A DNA stretch of 64,000 nt from positions 310,001 through 374,000 of the forward strand of contig CAUEEP010000211.1 of the NCBI GenBank assembly GCA_958450365.1, given 5' to 3'. The translations under genes and the position numbers were made by a program. The stretch is from Mesorhabditis belari. Taxonomy: Eukaryota > Nematoda > Chromadorea > Rhabditida > Rhabditidae. Positions 1 to 11,179 of the stretch are shown piece after piece (positions within the stretch are counted from its first letter, which is position 1; each line of letters begins with the position of its first letter). Below the pieces are notes generated by a model. That model was not told the DNA's origin. It saw nothing but the letters and a program-made list of their open reading frames with translations, and ran no database searches.

Positions 1-428
1 TTAAACACTTTTATTTCAATTGAATGGAGTTGAATTCAATTTTATTTCAATTTAATTCAATCCAATTCAATTCAAATCTTTTGTCTCAATGGTTTTAAGC
101 GAATCGGCAAAAATAACATTGCAATTGATCGATAGACAAGATAAATGATTAGAATGAAAAGGAAAATCACAAAGAAAAGACGAGGAACGAAGAGCAAATC
201 GATTTGCGGAGTTTCATCCAATGACTAGAATTTGATCTTTATTGACTCAAATTTTGGCTCGAATTTGGCTCAAATTTTGTAAACAACTCCTTTCTAGTGC
301 CTTTAATTCTTTAATTCTTTCTTTTTACATGTTGTACATCGATTTAACATCGATTTAAATGCGTTTTCTATCAGTTAGTGCACTATTTAACGTGAAAAAG
401 TGAGCTGATTTCCAATTTGATCATGATG
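1..428. other. AT-rich intergenic DNA, no gene seen
   Basis: The first 80 bases are degenerate AATTCAATT-type repeats. Near 288-310 there is a partial copy of the dispersed CTTTCTAGTGC motif found throughout the window. I see no coding segment or RNA gene. Confidence 0.6.
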
Positions 429-430
429 TA

Positions 431-1144
431 TTGGGTTGATGGAAAAGTCCTTTCCGATTTTTTGGGAGAGTACCTTAAATTTGTCCAATTTTGACGTTTT
501 ATAGCTCATCCTAAAGCTGAATTCAAGACGAATCGATTGGTAAAAGCCGTTTTGAGATATCTCTTTTCTAAAAGCTTTTACAGCTATTTTAGTGAAGGGA
601 AATATTGTCACCGGTGGAAGTCGAACCAGCGACCCTCAGATCAATAGCCTTTGCGCCGCTTTTCGCGTTTTTTCCTTCGTTTTTCTCGTTTTTTTTTTAT
701 GTACCCTAAAATTTACCATAATAACTTACGTTTACGCTTACGAAAACAAGAAAACGAAGGAAAAAACGCGAAAAGCGGCGGAAAGGCTATTGATCTGAGG
801 GTCGCTGGTTCGACTTCCACCGGTGACAATATTTTTCAAAAATTTTTGCTAAGATTCTGAGAATGCGTGTCTAGGGGTTATTTTTGACGCTGATCACGAA
901 ACAAATGTTTTTAGCCTAGGTTTCTGCACGGAAAACTAACGAAACGTGAAAACAGCCATTTTTTGGCTCTGCCGCCCTTCACTAAAATAGCTGTAAAAGC
1001 TTTTAGAAAAGAGATATCTCGCAAACGGTTTTTACCAATCGATCCGTCTTGAATTCAGCTTTAGGATGAGCTATAAAACGTCAAAATTCGACAAATTTAA
1101 GGTACTCTCCCAAAAAATCGGAAAGGACTTTTCCATCAACCCAA
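431..1144. mobile_element. mariner-type MITE with ~170-bp inverted ends, flanked by TA
   Basis: The ends TTGGGTTGATGGAAAAGTCC and its inverse meet TA dinucleotides at 429-430 and 1145-1146. The arms 431-600 and 968-1144 are near-perfect inverted repeats. No transposase is present, so it is non-autonomous. A second, tRNA-derived palindrome (601-833) lies inside, so two fold-back units are nested. Confidence 0.85.
601..833. repeat. tRNA-derived palindrome nested in the MITE
   Basis: Both arms carry the 3' half of a tRNA-like sequence, including a B-box-like GGTTCGACTTCC (plus strand near 808, minus strand near 620). The arms pair over roughly 100 bases around a loop near 700-730. There is no complete cloverleaf, so a functional tRNA is unlikely. 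Confidence 0.7.
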
Positions 1145-1475
1145 TACAAAAGATTGAAAGTTAAGCCGGATTAAGTATGCTTTAGAGTAGTTGTTTGAGT
1201 TGATACTTTTACTTTTTCCTTTACTTTTTCCTTTACTTTATTTCTAGTTAAGATTCTTTACTTAAAACACACTCCTTCCAATTTAGTTTAGATCTTTACG
1301 ATTAACGGCGCAAGGTAGTGATTATCAGCAAAGGCCAATTTTTCCCCCAACTTGCTGCTCATTTTTAAGCACTTTAAACTCATCAGATCAGAAATTTTTA
1401 ATAAGATTTAGATAGCTTAGAACGTTAACTTTTAGAAACTATTTGTTTTATCAAAAGTTATTAACATAAACCTAT

Positions 1476-2423
1476 CTAAAATCGGGTTGCAAAATGGACA
1501 AAAACTCGGCCTCGCCGATAGTCGCTACCCCCGCCATTAACCGTAAAGTGCTTGTGAAATCAAGAAATTAAACGATCAAGTGAACCAAAAAGAATGCGTT
1601 TACAAAGTTTCGCACAAAGTACACAATAGTTTACCTGATTTTCCACTTCAGTTTCCGTTTTAATCGGCCAAGAAATCAATGAGATCGTTATAATCGCCGC
1701 TAGTAGATTTAATCCAACAATTGATGGCCTAAACTTGTTAATAATGTAAGAATTGATGGTAGATTTTAATGAGAGATCTTAATGAAAGATTTTAGTGAGA
1801 GATTTTAGTGAGAGATCTTAATGAAAGATCTTAATGAAAGATTTTAATGAAAGATCGTAATGAAAGAACTTAATGAGAGATCTTAATGAAAGATTTTAGT
1901 GAGAGATCTTAATGAAAGAACTTAATGAAAGATCGTAATGAAAGATCGTAATGAAAGATCGTAATGAAAGATCGTAATGAAAGATCTCAACGAAAGAACT
2001 TAATGAAAGAACTTAATGAAAGATCTTAATGAGAGATCTTAATGAAAGATTTTAGTGAGAGATTTTAGTGAGAGATCTTAATGAAAGATCTTAATGAAAG
2101 ATCTTAATGAAAGATTTTAATGAAAGATCGTAATGAAAGATCTCAATGAAAGAACTTAATGAAAGATTTTAATGAAAGATCTTAATAACAATTTTTGAAT
2201 CTGTGCTCTTACATTCCCTTTGTTCTCCCAGCGACAATGCATCCGAATATCGTTAAACACCATAAAGTGCTCAAAATCACTACACCAAAACCTACGCCAA
2301 AAACAAGCATTGCAGGAGATTAAGAATTTGCATTTAATAAATTAATACTTTTAAGTCAAAAAGAATAGAGAATGAATCTTTTAGCGTAACCATGGCAACT
2401 GTTGTCCCAGGATCGCCAATAAT
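1476..2423 (-). CDS. Membrane protein, 3' part of a multi-exon gene (claudin-like tetraspan possible)
   Basis: Four minus-strand exons join with consistent phases: 2423-2391, 2291-2213, 1728-1635 and 1550-1476 (stop at 1478-1476). The product end has a short segment YWRSWDNSCH, then a hydrophobic stretch (FGVVILSTLWCLTIFGCIVA), a short basic loop AGRTKG, and a second hydrophobic stretch (LNLLAAIITISLISW). Donors are GTTACG, GTAAGA and GTAAAC. The W..W..C pattern before a membrane span and the short loop between spans recall claudin/PMP22-type tetraspan proteins, but that is inference. The last exon uses a weak acceptor (CACAAG) and may be wrong. The 5' exons were not found upstream (2430-4100). 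Introns hold a 13-bp-type tandem array (1745-2200). Confidence 0.45.
1745..2190. repeat. Tandem array of ~13-bp units (TTAATGAAAGATC variants)
   Basis: More than 30 degenerate copies of units such as AATGAAAGATCTT and AGTGAGAGATCTT run head to tail. The array lies in an intron of the minus-strand membrane-protein gene. Confidence 0.9.
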
Positions 2424-2697
2424 CTGTGTAGCCAATATGAAAGCCAATATGAAAGCCAATATGAAAACTTAACTTGAAAATGTTTCAAATTACTTAAATT
2501 TTGTTATAAATTTTTTTATATTTACATTTTCTAGAACATTTTAAACCTAATTGAGTGAGAAGAATGAAGGAAATGAAAAGTTTTGTAAAGGAAAGCACGA
2601 TAAAGATTGTTTTAATAAAATCGTGCTATGTTTTCATTACATAATAATTTCTTATACTTTTTCTATGTTAAAATTATAAACAAATTCTTGTTTAAAC

Positions 2698-2919
2698 TAC
2701 CGTATTTTCTCTAATAGTATTGCTCTCTAAGCTTCCCCTAAATTCCTCGTAATCTCGAGAATCGCTTATCAGAACCTATCGGTGTGAGGTCGGAAAATGT
2801 AGCTGACGATGAGATCTAGTGGGCGATTTGAGTGTTGAGCTTCTGCGAAAACTTAGAAACTGTAAAATAGTCACCAACTCGGCTCGCCCGGGTGCACTAC
2901 TATTAGAGAGAATACGGTA
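2698..2919. mobile_element. MITE family E1, copy 1
   Basis: The element is about 220 bp with ends TACCGTATTYTCTCTAATAG and the inverse. It shares its interior (GAGATCTAGTGGG, CAACTCGGCTCGCCCGGGTG) with copies at 8065, 8365 and 56333. It has no coding capacity. TA forms part of each end. Confidence 0.85.
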
Positions 2920-2925
2920 TGTAGT

Positions 2926-2991
2926 TGGCTAGATGACCGAATGGTTAGGAGTCTTGTCTCTTAAGCGAAAGGTCAAGGGTTCAATACTAGC
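2926..2991 (+). pseudogene. tRNA-like relic, Leu-type
   Basis: A-box-like GATGACCGAATGGTTAGGA and a B-box-like GGTTCAATACT are spaced as in a tRNA. The acceptor strands do not pair and the B box is altered. It abuts the end of a MITE. Confidence 0.4.
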
Positions 2992-3339
2992 AAAATAAAA
3001 AGGTTTCTTTTTTCCTGGGTTTTTTTCTTTCGCAACATTTAGGGTAATAGGGATAACAGCCGGATTTTTTATTTGTAAGAAAACTTATTTTCGCCTTATA
3101 CCGTGATCGATGTGCCCCCACCCCAAGCAAAGAAAAATTACTATGGGTGGGCGGGGGGCAATCGAGGCAAATCTGTAGAGGAAAGGAACCAAATTGTGTG
3201 TTTAAACCTTTGTGTCTTGTTTTGTTAATTCTTTGTTTGTATCACATTATTGGTTTTCAATAAATCGATTTTCTTTATCATAAATCAAACTTTCATTACT
3301 TTATAAGAAATAAGCTTTTTCTTGAGTGTTCAGTGCTTT

Positions 3340-3790
3340 CATTTGAATCATCATTCGTTTGATAGTATAACTTTTAAATTCAAATGACAAAACCAAAAAT
3401 TTAGACTAATTACAGTAGCCTTGAACTAAATGGATTTTAAATGATTTAGACTTAAATTTCTATTCATCTGAATTGCTTTACTTTAAGATATCTTTTGAAT
3501 TCAAATGATGGAGCTTAATAAAAAGCTTTGGATCAGTTACAACCTACTGTAAATGGATTTTAAATCATTTAGACTTGAATTTCTATTCATCTGAATCGCT
3601 TTACTTTAAGATATCTTTTGATTTCAAATGATGGAGCTTAATAATAAGCTTTGGATCAGTTACAACCTACTGTAAATGGATTTTAAATGATTTAGACTTG
3701 AATTTCTATTCATCTGAATCGCTTTACTTTAAGATATCTTTTGATTTCAAATGATGGAGCTCAATAATAAGCCTTGGATCAGCTACAGCC
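3340..3790. repeat. ~118-bp tandem repeat, about three copies
   Basis: Successive copies share ATGATTTAGACTTGAATTTC, CGCTTTACTTTAAGATATC and TTGGATCAGTTACAACCTAC. Differences between copies are small, so the array is young. Confidence 0.8.
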
Positions 3791-4468
3791 TATTGTAAAG
3801 CCTACTGTAGCTAATGCATCTTTGTAGGGGCACCACATGCATTCGAGAGGCTGTGTGTGCTGTTGGGGATTGGTCGGATTGATGAAGTTTTTCGAATGAT
3901 TAACCCAATTGAAATTTTAGTTTGGACTGTCAGCCAATTGACGATAGCTATATTTTCATATTCCTATATTCCTATATTCCTATAGCTATATTCCCATAGC
4001 TATATTCCAACCATCCGAAACAATTGTGTAAACCAGCAGTGCTTTTCGAATTCACCGATTAGAGTTGAAGCTTTGAGATCGGGAAGCAAAACTGTAAATG
4101 GATTTTAAATCATTTAGCCTTAAATCTACACTCACTGGATAGCGTGTGCTTGTCGTTTACGCTGCGGATCATCGACCGTATCCCGCTCGGAAACGCGGCG
4201 CACTGCGTCGCGTCTTGGCGCTGTCTCGAATCGATTCGGCCTCTTTCCCCGCTTCTTTCCCCCACATTCACTTCCTCATATTTCTTTTTATTATTTTAAA
4301 AGCTGAACAAATTTTCTCTAATCGATTCCTCCTCTTTCCCCGCTTCTTTAACACATTTAGATCCACATTTAGATCTTTTTTTAAATGCCAGATAGACTTT
4401 TGAATTTTTTTTACATTTTTTTATTGTATTCATTTCCTTAACAACTTCAATTTTTATTTCAAAACCTT

Positions 4469-4488
4469 TCAGAACTAATTTCTCAAGA
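4469..4488 (+). promoter_or_regulatory. Probable trans-splice acceptor and short leader of rsp-6-like mRNA
   Basis: ACCTTTCAG ends about 18 bases before the ATG. A strong acceptor this close to a start, with no upstream coding exon, is typical of nematode spliced-leader addition. Confidence 0.5.
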
Positions 4489-7400
4489 ATGTCTGACGGA
4501 AAAGTGTATGTGGGCGGACTTCCGCACGATGCAACTTCTCAAGAGGTAAAGAAAAGTTTATGTGGATAGTTTTCTAAGAAAATTGAAATCCCAAAGCTTT
4601 TAGAGAGCTTGAAAAGTAATTGGATTTTTGATTGGATGAGATTTGGATTGAAATTTGTTTATTTCATTCATTTAGATATAGAATTCGATAATAATTTCTT
4701 ATTTTCTAGATTGAGGACGCTTTCTATCGCTATGGCCGCATCAGAAAAGTTTGGGTGGCGCGTCGCCCGCCGGGTTTCGCTTTTGTTGAGTTCGAGGATC
4801 TTCGTGATGCCGAGGACGCGGTTAGGGCAATGGATGGAGCGTGAGTTTATTCTAAAACATTTCATATCAATTCAGTAGATTTGGCTTTGATTTATATTTC
4901 GTTAATTGTCGATTCCTTTTTTTTGCCGTTGGCAATTTCTGGTTTTTCATGTTTTTCTCAGCACCAATCCTTCGACTTTGACTCTTTTAACTATCATTCG
5001 ATTCAGAATAAAATTCTGCGTCGAATGATACCAAAATGAACTCAAAATATAATATTCATGCAAAGTTATGAGGCAAAGGTTAAGCGCCGCCCATAATGGA
5101 CGTGGTTTAGGTTCTTAAGCCAATAACTCTGCATGGGTATTATATTTTGAGTTCATTTTGGTATCATTCGACGCAGAATTTTATTCTGAATCGAACGATA
5201 GTCAAAAGAGTCAAAGTCGAAGGATTGGTGCTGAGAAAAACAGGAAAAACCTTACCGATGCCGAAGAAAGATGTGGAGCTTCAATTCACAGCCTTAATAA
5301 TGGAATTAATCAAGAATTCCTTGGATAGCTCCAATCAAGTCTAAAGAATTCCTTGCTTTTAGTCGAATCTGCGGTGTGCGTGCCCGTGTCGAGCTCTCAC
5401 ATGGTCGTGGACGTCCCGGCGGCGGTGGTGGTGGTGGTGGTGGTGGTGGAGGTGGACGACGAGATGGAGGACGAGATGGAGGACGAGATCATGGATCGTC
5501 TCGTCGCAGGTACAACAATTTAAACAGGAGAAGCACGGGTGCAAGTGATTGTACAGAGCAAAAGTGTTGATGGCTTTCCTTGCAAGGATTGCAGGTAGAG
5601 CTCGGATAACTTTTGCAAACCGTACAATCACCGCCCACTAGATGTTGTGAGCATTGAGAGCATTGGCGCGACATTCTCGATAGGCATAAGAACGAAATAA
5701 TCGAGCTGATTTTGCAGCCGCTTCATTCATCTCCCCAACTCCCACTCTTCCTCCTCCTCCTCCTCTTGCAGCTCATCGATCGCCCAAACTGCCAGCTGCG
5801 CAAATCGGCCACACACTTTCCATGAACTAGTCACATAGGCCTAGATTGAGTTGTTAGAGTTTTAAGTTGAGAATTTAGCTTTAGGGATTTGGATTGGATC
5901 GGTTAAGCTGAATGTATTTTACAGAATTGTCAATTTAGTACTCGAGTTCGTCGAATATATGTATTGAAAAGGTTGGTCGCTAACGACAGAGCGCCAAAAC
6001 GACAGAGAACTGATTTTAAGTTGAGATTCCCTGGGATCGGCGGGTCTGATCGGTATCACTCTAATGACTCTAGCAAGGAAGGAAACAAGTAAATAAGTCT
6101 AAGTACTGATTTTAAAACTTGTAAGTGCTGACAATGAGATAAGGCCCTATAGTTAACTCTCTTTTCGAGTAAGGGAGATCAAGGATCGGCACCGGGATTC
6201 GAACCCGCCGGCTGGCTCTAGCTTTCGCTTACTGGGCGAGCACTCTACCAATAAGCTACAGAGCGCGAGAGTAGTTAACTCCCTCTGAAGGCAAGGGGTG
6301 GTCAAGTGGGCTGTGGTGTAATGGTTAGCACAGTCGGCTAGTAAGCGAATGGTCGGGGGTTCGAGTCCGGGTGACGCGCAGGTTTTTGTTTCGCCAGTTT
6401 TTGATCTAGTTCCAACTGTCGAACACGTAGAGGATTAAAGGTTCGCATCTGTCGCCAGTTGGAACAGGTGCAAAGCTTTAAACTTCTACGTCGTCGCCAG
6501 TTGGAACTAGATCAAAAACTAGCGAAACAGAAAACCTGGGCACCACCGGGACTCGAACCCGCGATCATTCGCTTACTAGCCGACTGTGCTAGCCATTACA
6601 CCACAACGCACTTGACCACCCTCCCTTTAGAGAGAGTTAACTACTCTCGCGCTCTGTAGCTCATTGGTAGAGTGCTCGCCCAGTAAGCGAAAAGCTAGAG
6701 CCAGCCGACGGGTTCGAATCCCGGTGCCGATCATGTTAAGTCCCAAAGGACAAACGTCCAACATCAACACTAGAGACCTTAGCATTCATGGAAAGTGTGC
6801 ACGGTTCGGGTTTGTCGTCCCATCCTTCTGTTCGTCCCCACTACTGTCGGGCAACAATCCTCGCAATCTTCGCCGCTTCTCACCCCACTCACCCAACCAT
6901 TCATCGCAAAAAGTGTTCTCCACCTCTCCGCGCTTCTTCCTCATCTCCTCCTCCTCTCAATTCTCTTCCCCCTCCACACAAATGAATCCACCTTTCTCAT
7001 GCTCTCCTCCAAATTTTTCAACCCAACCCTTCTCGTCAGGTTTGTCCAAATCAAGGGATTTTTCACCTTTGATAAGATTTGGACTTATCATGGAGCAAGC
7101 TTCATAATCGTTTAAAACAAAAAAAACTGTTTTCAGTTTTGCTAAACGATTGTGAGAAGTTTTTCAAGCTTTCTTTAACCAAATCGATCCATTTGCAGAT
7201 CTCGTACTCGCTCTCGTTCTCCACGTCGATCACGCAGTCGTTCACGCACTCGTAGCCGCTCTCCACCACCAAAGAAAGGAGGATCGCCACCGGAGCGTCG
7301 CAGCAAGTAAGATCTGATGAGAATTCAATAGAAATAGAATACAAAATACTTTGTGACAAACTAAAGTACTTTTCTTTTTGTTAGCTGATTTGTATATAGA

Positions 7401-9351
7401 ATTAGAATCGAGTTACAGTAAGCTATTGATTAAATCTTAGGTTCAGCGTTTAACTCTAGGCCTTAAGCTCTAGGCCTTAAGCTCTAGGCCTTAAGCTCTA
7501 GGCCTTAAGCTCTAGGCCTTAAGCTCTAGGTCTTAAGCTCTAGGTCTTAAGCTCTAGGCCTTAAGCTCTAGGCCTTAAGCTCTAGGTCTTAAGCTCTAGG
7601 TCTTAAGCTCTAGGCCTTAAGCTCTAGGCCTTAAGCTCATCAATTAGCTTTGAAAGTTGAGCAATTCAACAATCAAATACATCTTTTAATACCCTAGTCA
7701 AAAGGGAATAACTTTTAAATAAAACTCTAAATGATTTAAAAAAGAAAAGCTCGTCTTTAAATGACATTCTACTTAGAGAGAAATGTTCTGATGAAGAAAT
7801 CATGTACGTGAATTGCAATGATATCAAAGAGAAAGATACAGAAAAAGTTGAACCAATAAAAGTCTTTTTATAATCATTTCTAACATTGATGTCGCAAAAA
7901 AAAGCACTCTCATTTTAAGAAAATTTTCATTTTCGACATCAATCGTCTGAAAAATTTGAGTTAAAGGCAAGATTTATTACCGTAATTCGTGTCTATTTTT
8001 ATTCAATCTATTCACTTTTTATCTGATTTGGTGCCAAAGAATGTTAAAAGATAGAAAAAGTGAATACCGTATTTCCTCTGCACCCGGGCGAGCCGAGTTG
8101 GTGGTTATTTTACAGTTTCCAATTTTTCCCAGAAGCTCAACCTTCTAATTCCCCAGTAGATCTCATCATCAGCTACACTTTTCAACCCCACATCGATAGG
8201 TTTTGATAAGCGGTTCTCGAGATTACGAGGAATTTAGGCGACTACTAGAGTGACTATCAGGGTGCACTACTATTAGAGAGAATAAGGTAGATGAATTAAC
8301 AATTGGCTGTGATTGAGTTCAAATGGTCGGGATCTTGTTTGAACAATCATCAAGCAAAGTATAATACCGTATTCTTTCTAATAGTAGTGCACCCGGGCGA
8401 GCCGAGTTGGTCACTATTTTACGGTTCCCAAGCTTTTGCAAAAGCTCAACCCTCTAATCCCCCACTAGATCTCATCGTCAGCTACATTTTCCGACCTCAC
8501 ATCGATAGGTTCTGATAAGCGATTCTCGAGATTACGAGGAATTTAGGCGACTCTCTGGGTGCACTACTATTAGAGAAAATACGGTAGATTGAATAAAAAA
8601 ATAGACAAGATTACGGTAGAATGAGAAAGCAGACATTAGAAAACGAATTGAGAGAAAAGGATCATTCTTAGGGACTACAGGCTTTTTTCCTAAGCAATTA
8701 CTGTATCTAAGGGATTTTAGGAAACATATTGATTAAAAGGGTCATTCTATGAACTACGGGCCTTTTCCCTAAACGATTACTGTATCTAAGGGATATTTGG
8801 AACAGATTGATAAAAGGGTCATTCTATGAACTACGGGCCTTTTCCCTAAACGATTACTGTATCTAAGGGATATTTTAGGAACAGATTGATTAAAAGGGTC
8901 ATTCTATGAACTACGGGCCTTTTCCCAAACGATTACTGTATCTAAGGGATTTTTAGGAAACAGATTGATTAAAAGGGTCATTCTATGAACTACGGGCCTT
9001 TTCCCTAAACGATTACTGTATCTAAGGGATATTTTAGGAAACAGATTGATTAAAAGGGTCATTCTATGAACTACGGGCCTTTTCCCTAAACGATTACTGT
9101 ATCTAAGGGATATTTTAGGAGACAGATTGATTAAAAGGATCATTCTTAGGGACTACGATTCTTTGGGATTCTTAGGGACTCTTAGGGACTTTTTTCCTAA
9201 GCAGTTACTGTAAATAATGCACATTGAAAACAGACTACTCAATAGGAACAAAGGTTACAATAAATTTGCATATTAAAGTCAAATATCTCGATCTGAATGC
9301 ATTATTTCCTTCATTTTCAGCTCTCGCTCTCGTTCTCGCTCACATAGCTGA
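4489..9351 (+). CDS. rsp-6: SR-family splicing factor, rsp-6-like (SRSF3/SRSF7 type)
   Basis: Five exons, 4489-4545, 4710-4840, 5363-5509, 7199-7306 and 9321-9351, give about 157 aa. Residues 1-75 are one RRM: RNP2 is KVYVGG, and RNP1 is the GFAFVEF segment of exon 2. Next come the conserved [11 protein letters not shown] strand, a run of 13 glycines with RDGG repeats, and an arginine/serine-rich tail. The family binds pre-mRNA and promotes splice-site choice in the nucleus. The start follows a CTTTCAG acceptor at about 4471, consistent with SL trans-splicing. The last exon adds SRSRSRSHS; if intron 4 is retained the protein instead ends RRSK at 7312, so two C-termini are possible. Introns 2 and 3 hold a long palindrome and a tRNA-derived fold-back. 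Confidence 0.9.
4941..5262. mobile_element. Long palindromic MITE in rsp-6-like intron 2
   Basis: Arms of roughly 130 bases are inverted copies: left CTCAGCACCAATCCTTCGAC, right its reverse complement near 5217-5236, extending to GGTTTTTC on both sides. The loop is around 5075-5105. There is no coding capacity. Confidence 0.85.
5489..5674 (-). CDS. Possible antisense Cys-rich small ORF in rsp-6-like intron 3
   Basis: This 61-residue minus-strand frame begins [16 protein letters not shown] and has spaced cysteine pairs (CSQC, CTVC, CNPC) and a hydrophobic stretch. The region is GC-richer than nearby introns. It overlaps the end of exon 3 of the plus-strand gene. An alternative minus-strand frame (ATG near 5716, one internal stop at the reading [11 protein letters not shown]...) is also partly open, so neither is convincing. 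I do not recognise a family. Confidence 0.15.
   Translation of the reverse strand: MSRQCSQCSQHLVGGDCTVCKSYPSSTCNPCKESHQHFCSVQSLAPVLLLFKLLYLRRDDP
6184..6733. repeat. 550-bp palindrome carrying four tRNA-like sequences
   Basis: The left arm holds a minus-strand Thr-like sequence (6184-6266) and a plus-strand Gln/Thr-like sequence (6307-6378). The right arm holds the same two in inverse order (minus 6541-6609, plus 6649-6733). A boxes such as TAGCTCATTGGTAGAG and B boxes GGTTCGAATCCC are intact. The anticodon loop CCAGTAA would read as Thr(AGT), but the acceptor strands do not pair. It lies in intron 3 of the rsp-6-like gene. Confidence 0.8.
7440..7640. repeat. 14-bp minisatellite (AAGCTCTAGGCCTT)
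   Basis: About 14 head-to-tail units alternate between GGCCTT and GGTCTT variants. It lies in intron 4 of the rsp-6-like gene. Confidence 0.95.
8065..8289. mobile_element. MITE family E1, copy 2
   Basis: It has the same ends (TACCGTATTTCCTC / inverse) and interior as the copy at 2698. A partial repeated stretch near 8240-8265 suggests a small internal duplication. Confidence 0.8.
8365..8586. mobile_element. MITE family E1, copy 3
   Basis: Ends are TACCGTATTCTTTCTAATAG and the inverse; the interior closely matches the other copies. Only about 75 bp separate it from copy 2, in the same intron. Confidence 0.85.
8690..9200. repeat. ~113-bp tandem repeat, about five copies
   Basis: Each copy contains GGGTCATTCTATGAACTACG, GCCTTTTCCC and TTACTGTATCTAAGGGAT. 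Repeated open frames here are products of the tandem structure, not genes. Confidence 0.9.
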
Positions 9352-10384
9352 AGAAAATGGAACAAAATTGGAACATTGGAACATTGGAACATTGAAAACA
9401 CTTCTTTATTGAATATTTCTTGTAAAATTTCCCTTTTCGATTCAAAATTCCGGTAGCTATTTTTATTTTTTGTTTTAACTTTAAGAAATTCTTTTTTTTC
9501 ATTTATTTCATTGTTTGCTATTTGTCCAAAAACAACTTTTCTTCATTTAACTTAAAAAAAACAAACGATTTTTGTTCAGATCTCTTGAATAAATTGTATT
9601 TGGAAGTAGCATTTCTATAATAATTAGCAAAAAAAACAACTACAAGATTAAGGTAAGACTGATGTTGATCTAGAGTCAGATCGAGTACAGAGTACAGTTG
9701 AAAAATAGCTCAGATTAAGCTATAGGAGATTCATTACAAGTTGCTAAAAAGGGGATTGAGAGATTGAGAATCAAACCGACAAATGAAACAGCTCGAGTAC
9801 AGTCTATACTTCTATACTTTTTAGAAAACTCGATTGGTTTGATGAAAACACTTACAAGGGGATGCGATAAAATGGTGGTAACAGATTTTGACGCCGTTGA
9901 GATGCAAACGCCTATCGGACATCTCCTTACAATGAGGTTTATCACAATTTGCAAAGCCTATATCGAAACAAACTTGAATCGGGGTTTCGAAAGGAAGTGG
10001 GCGAACTTGGTGAAGACCTGAATCAAATCATGCATAAGGACGAAAATCTATGAAGCAATGAGCCGAAAATTGTAGTATGTAGTAAATAAATAGACTTTTA
10101 ATTATTGATAGTAAGCACTTTAGTAACCATAAAATGGTTTTCCCTTATTTTTTAAAAGAAAACAAAAGTCTTTCCAGGAGTGGTTCCGAACCGAAAAAAG
10201 GAAAAGCAAGATTGGGTACGCGCAATTACAACGGAAAAGCGAAATTTGATGGTTACTTTGATGGCTTTATGCCAAATCTCTTCGTTGTGCACCAATTGAA
10301 AATCAGATCGATAAATGACACAGCTTTAGTCGGTACCATTTTAAAATCCGTTTACAATCGATATGAAATCTTGGATACGGTCAG

Positions 10385-10552
10385 GATACGAAGTCCAAAA
10401 GTCCAAAAGTCCAAAAGTCCAAAAGTCCAAGAAGCCAATTATCCCTTTTCCAATCCCTTTTCCAATCCCTTTTCCAATCTCTTTTCCAATCCCTTTTCCA
10501 ATCCCTTTTCCAATCCCTTTTCCCATCCCTTTTCCAATCCCTTTTCCAATTA
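10385..10552. repeat. AAAGTCC and CCCTTTTCCAAT tandem arrays
   Basis: A short AAAAGTCC run (10390-10428) is followed by about nine 12-bp units. Because 12 is divisible by three, both strands stay open and give Pro/Phe- or Gly/Lys/Ile-repeat frames that are not genes. Confidence 0.9.
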
Positions 10553-11179
10553 TCCAATTATCCCTACAATTTTTACTTGATAATTTGTAATTGTTTAGTC
10601 TAAATGTTGTAAAAGTTCATTGAAACTGAGGATTACGGTAGCCTATCCACGAAGTTGAGAACAATTTACCCTTGAAATCAACTCGCTAATCGGTGATGAG
10701 CAAACAGAAAAGACTGATAAAGAAAAAGCGAGACTGGAAATGAGTGGGGGTGGGAGATTCCCATGAAGAAAGAATGAAAACTGTAAATGATGGAAAGCCA
10801 AAGTCAATATTCAATTGGAAACAGATGATAGCAAGTGATAAACTCTGATTTCCTCTTTTTCAATTCGTTTTTTTCATTTCAAAACTTTTAAATCCATTTA
10901 TGTTTACTTTGTGTTTTTCCCCTGTCGATCCGATTCTTAACGTTATTGCTCAGGATTGCACGAATGTTTTAAACACCAATTTTAACCGATCTGCTCCCAT
11001 TCTTGGCTCAGAATCCCCAAGTAAATTACGTAAAACGTTAATGCTCAGGATTGCTCATGGTCAAGAAATGGAAACTTGATGGTCCTAATGGAGAGATCTA
11101 CGAAAGGATTCGATTTATTGTAGGACAAGGCACTTTAGAGGAGGTATTATAATGTGCTGGGCTGGCTTTTGTGCTGACG

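Larger units (their letters stand above)
2424..4488. other. Intergenic/5' region before rsp-6-like gene
   Basis: It contains an inverted-repeat element (2698-2919), a tRNA-like relic (2926-2991) and about three copies of a ~118-bp repeat (3340-3790, including TTTAAGATATCTTTTGA). The stretch 4146-4290 is GC-richer than its surroundings and may be the promoter or 5' UTR of the gene starting at 4489. The missing 5' exons of the minus-strand membrane gene may lie here; I could not identify them. Confidence 0.5.

Noticed and set aside
3045..3065. TAGGGTAATAGGGATAACAG, reminiscent of an I-SceI homing site
   Set aside because: Only 12 contiguous bases agree and the rest is permuted; no homing endonuclease or group I intron is nearby.
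6184..6733. Functional tRNA genes
   Set aside because: A and B boxes are good, but acceptor strands do not pair in any of the four, nor in the other tRNA-like loci checked.
6664..7107. 147-codon frame rich in Ser/Pro
   Set aside because: Pyrimidine-rich intron sequence running out of a tRNA-like palindrome; no homology and no splice support.
10134..10580. 148-codon frame ending in FSNPFSNP repeats
   Set aside because: The second half is a 12-bp tandem array and the first half matches nothing recognisable; left as unassigned.
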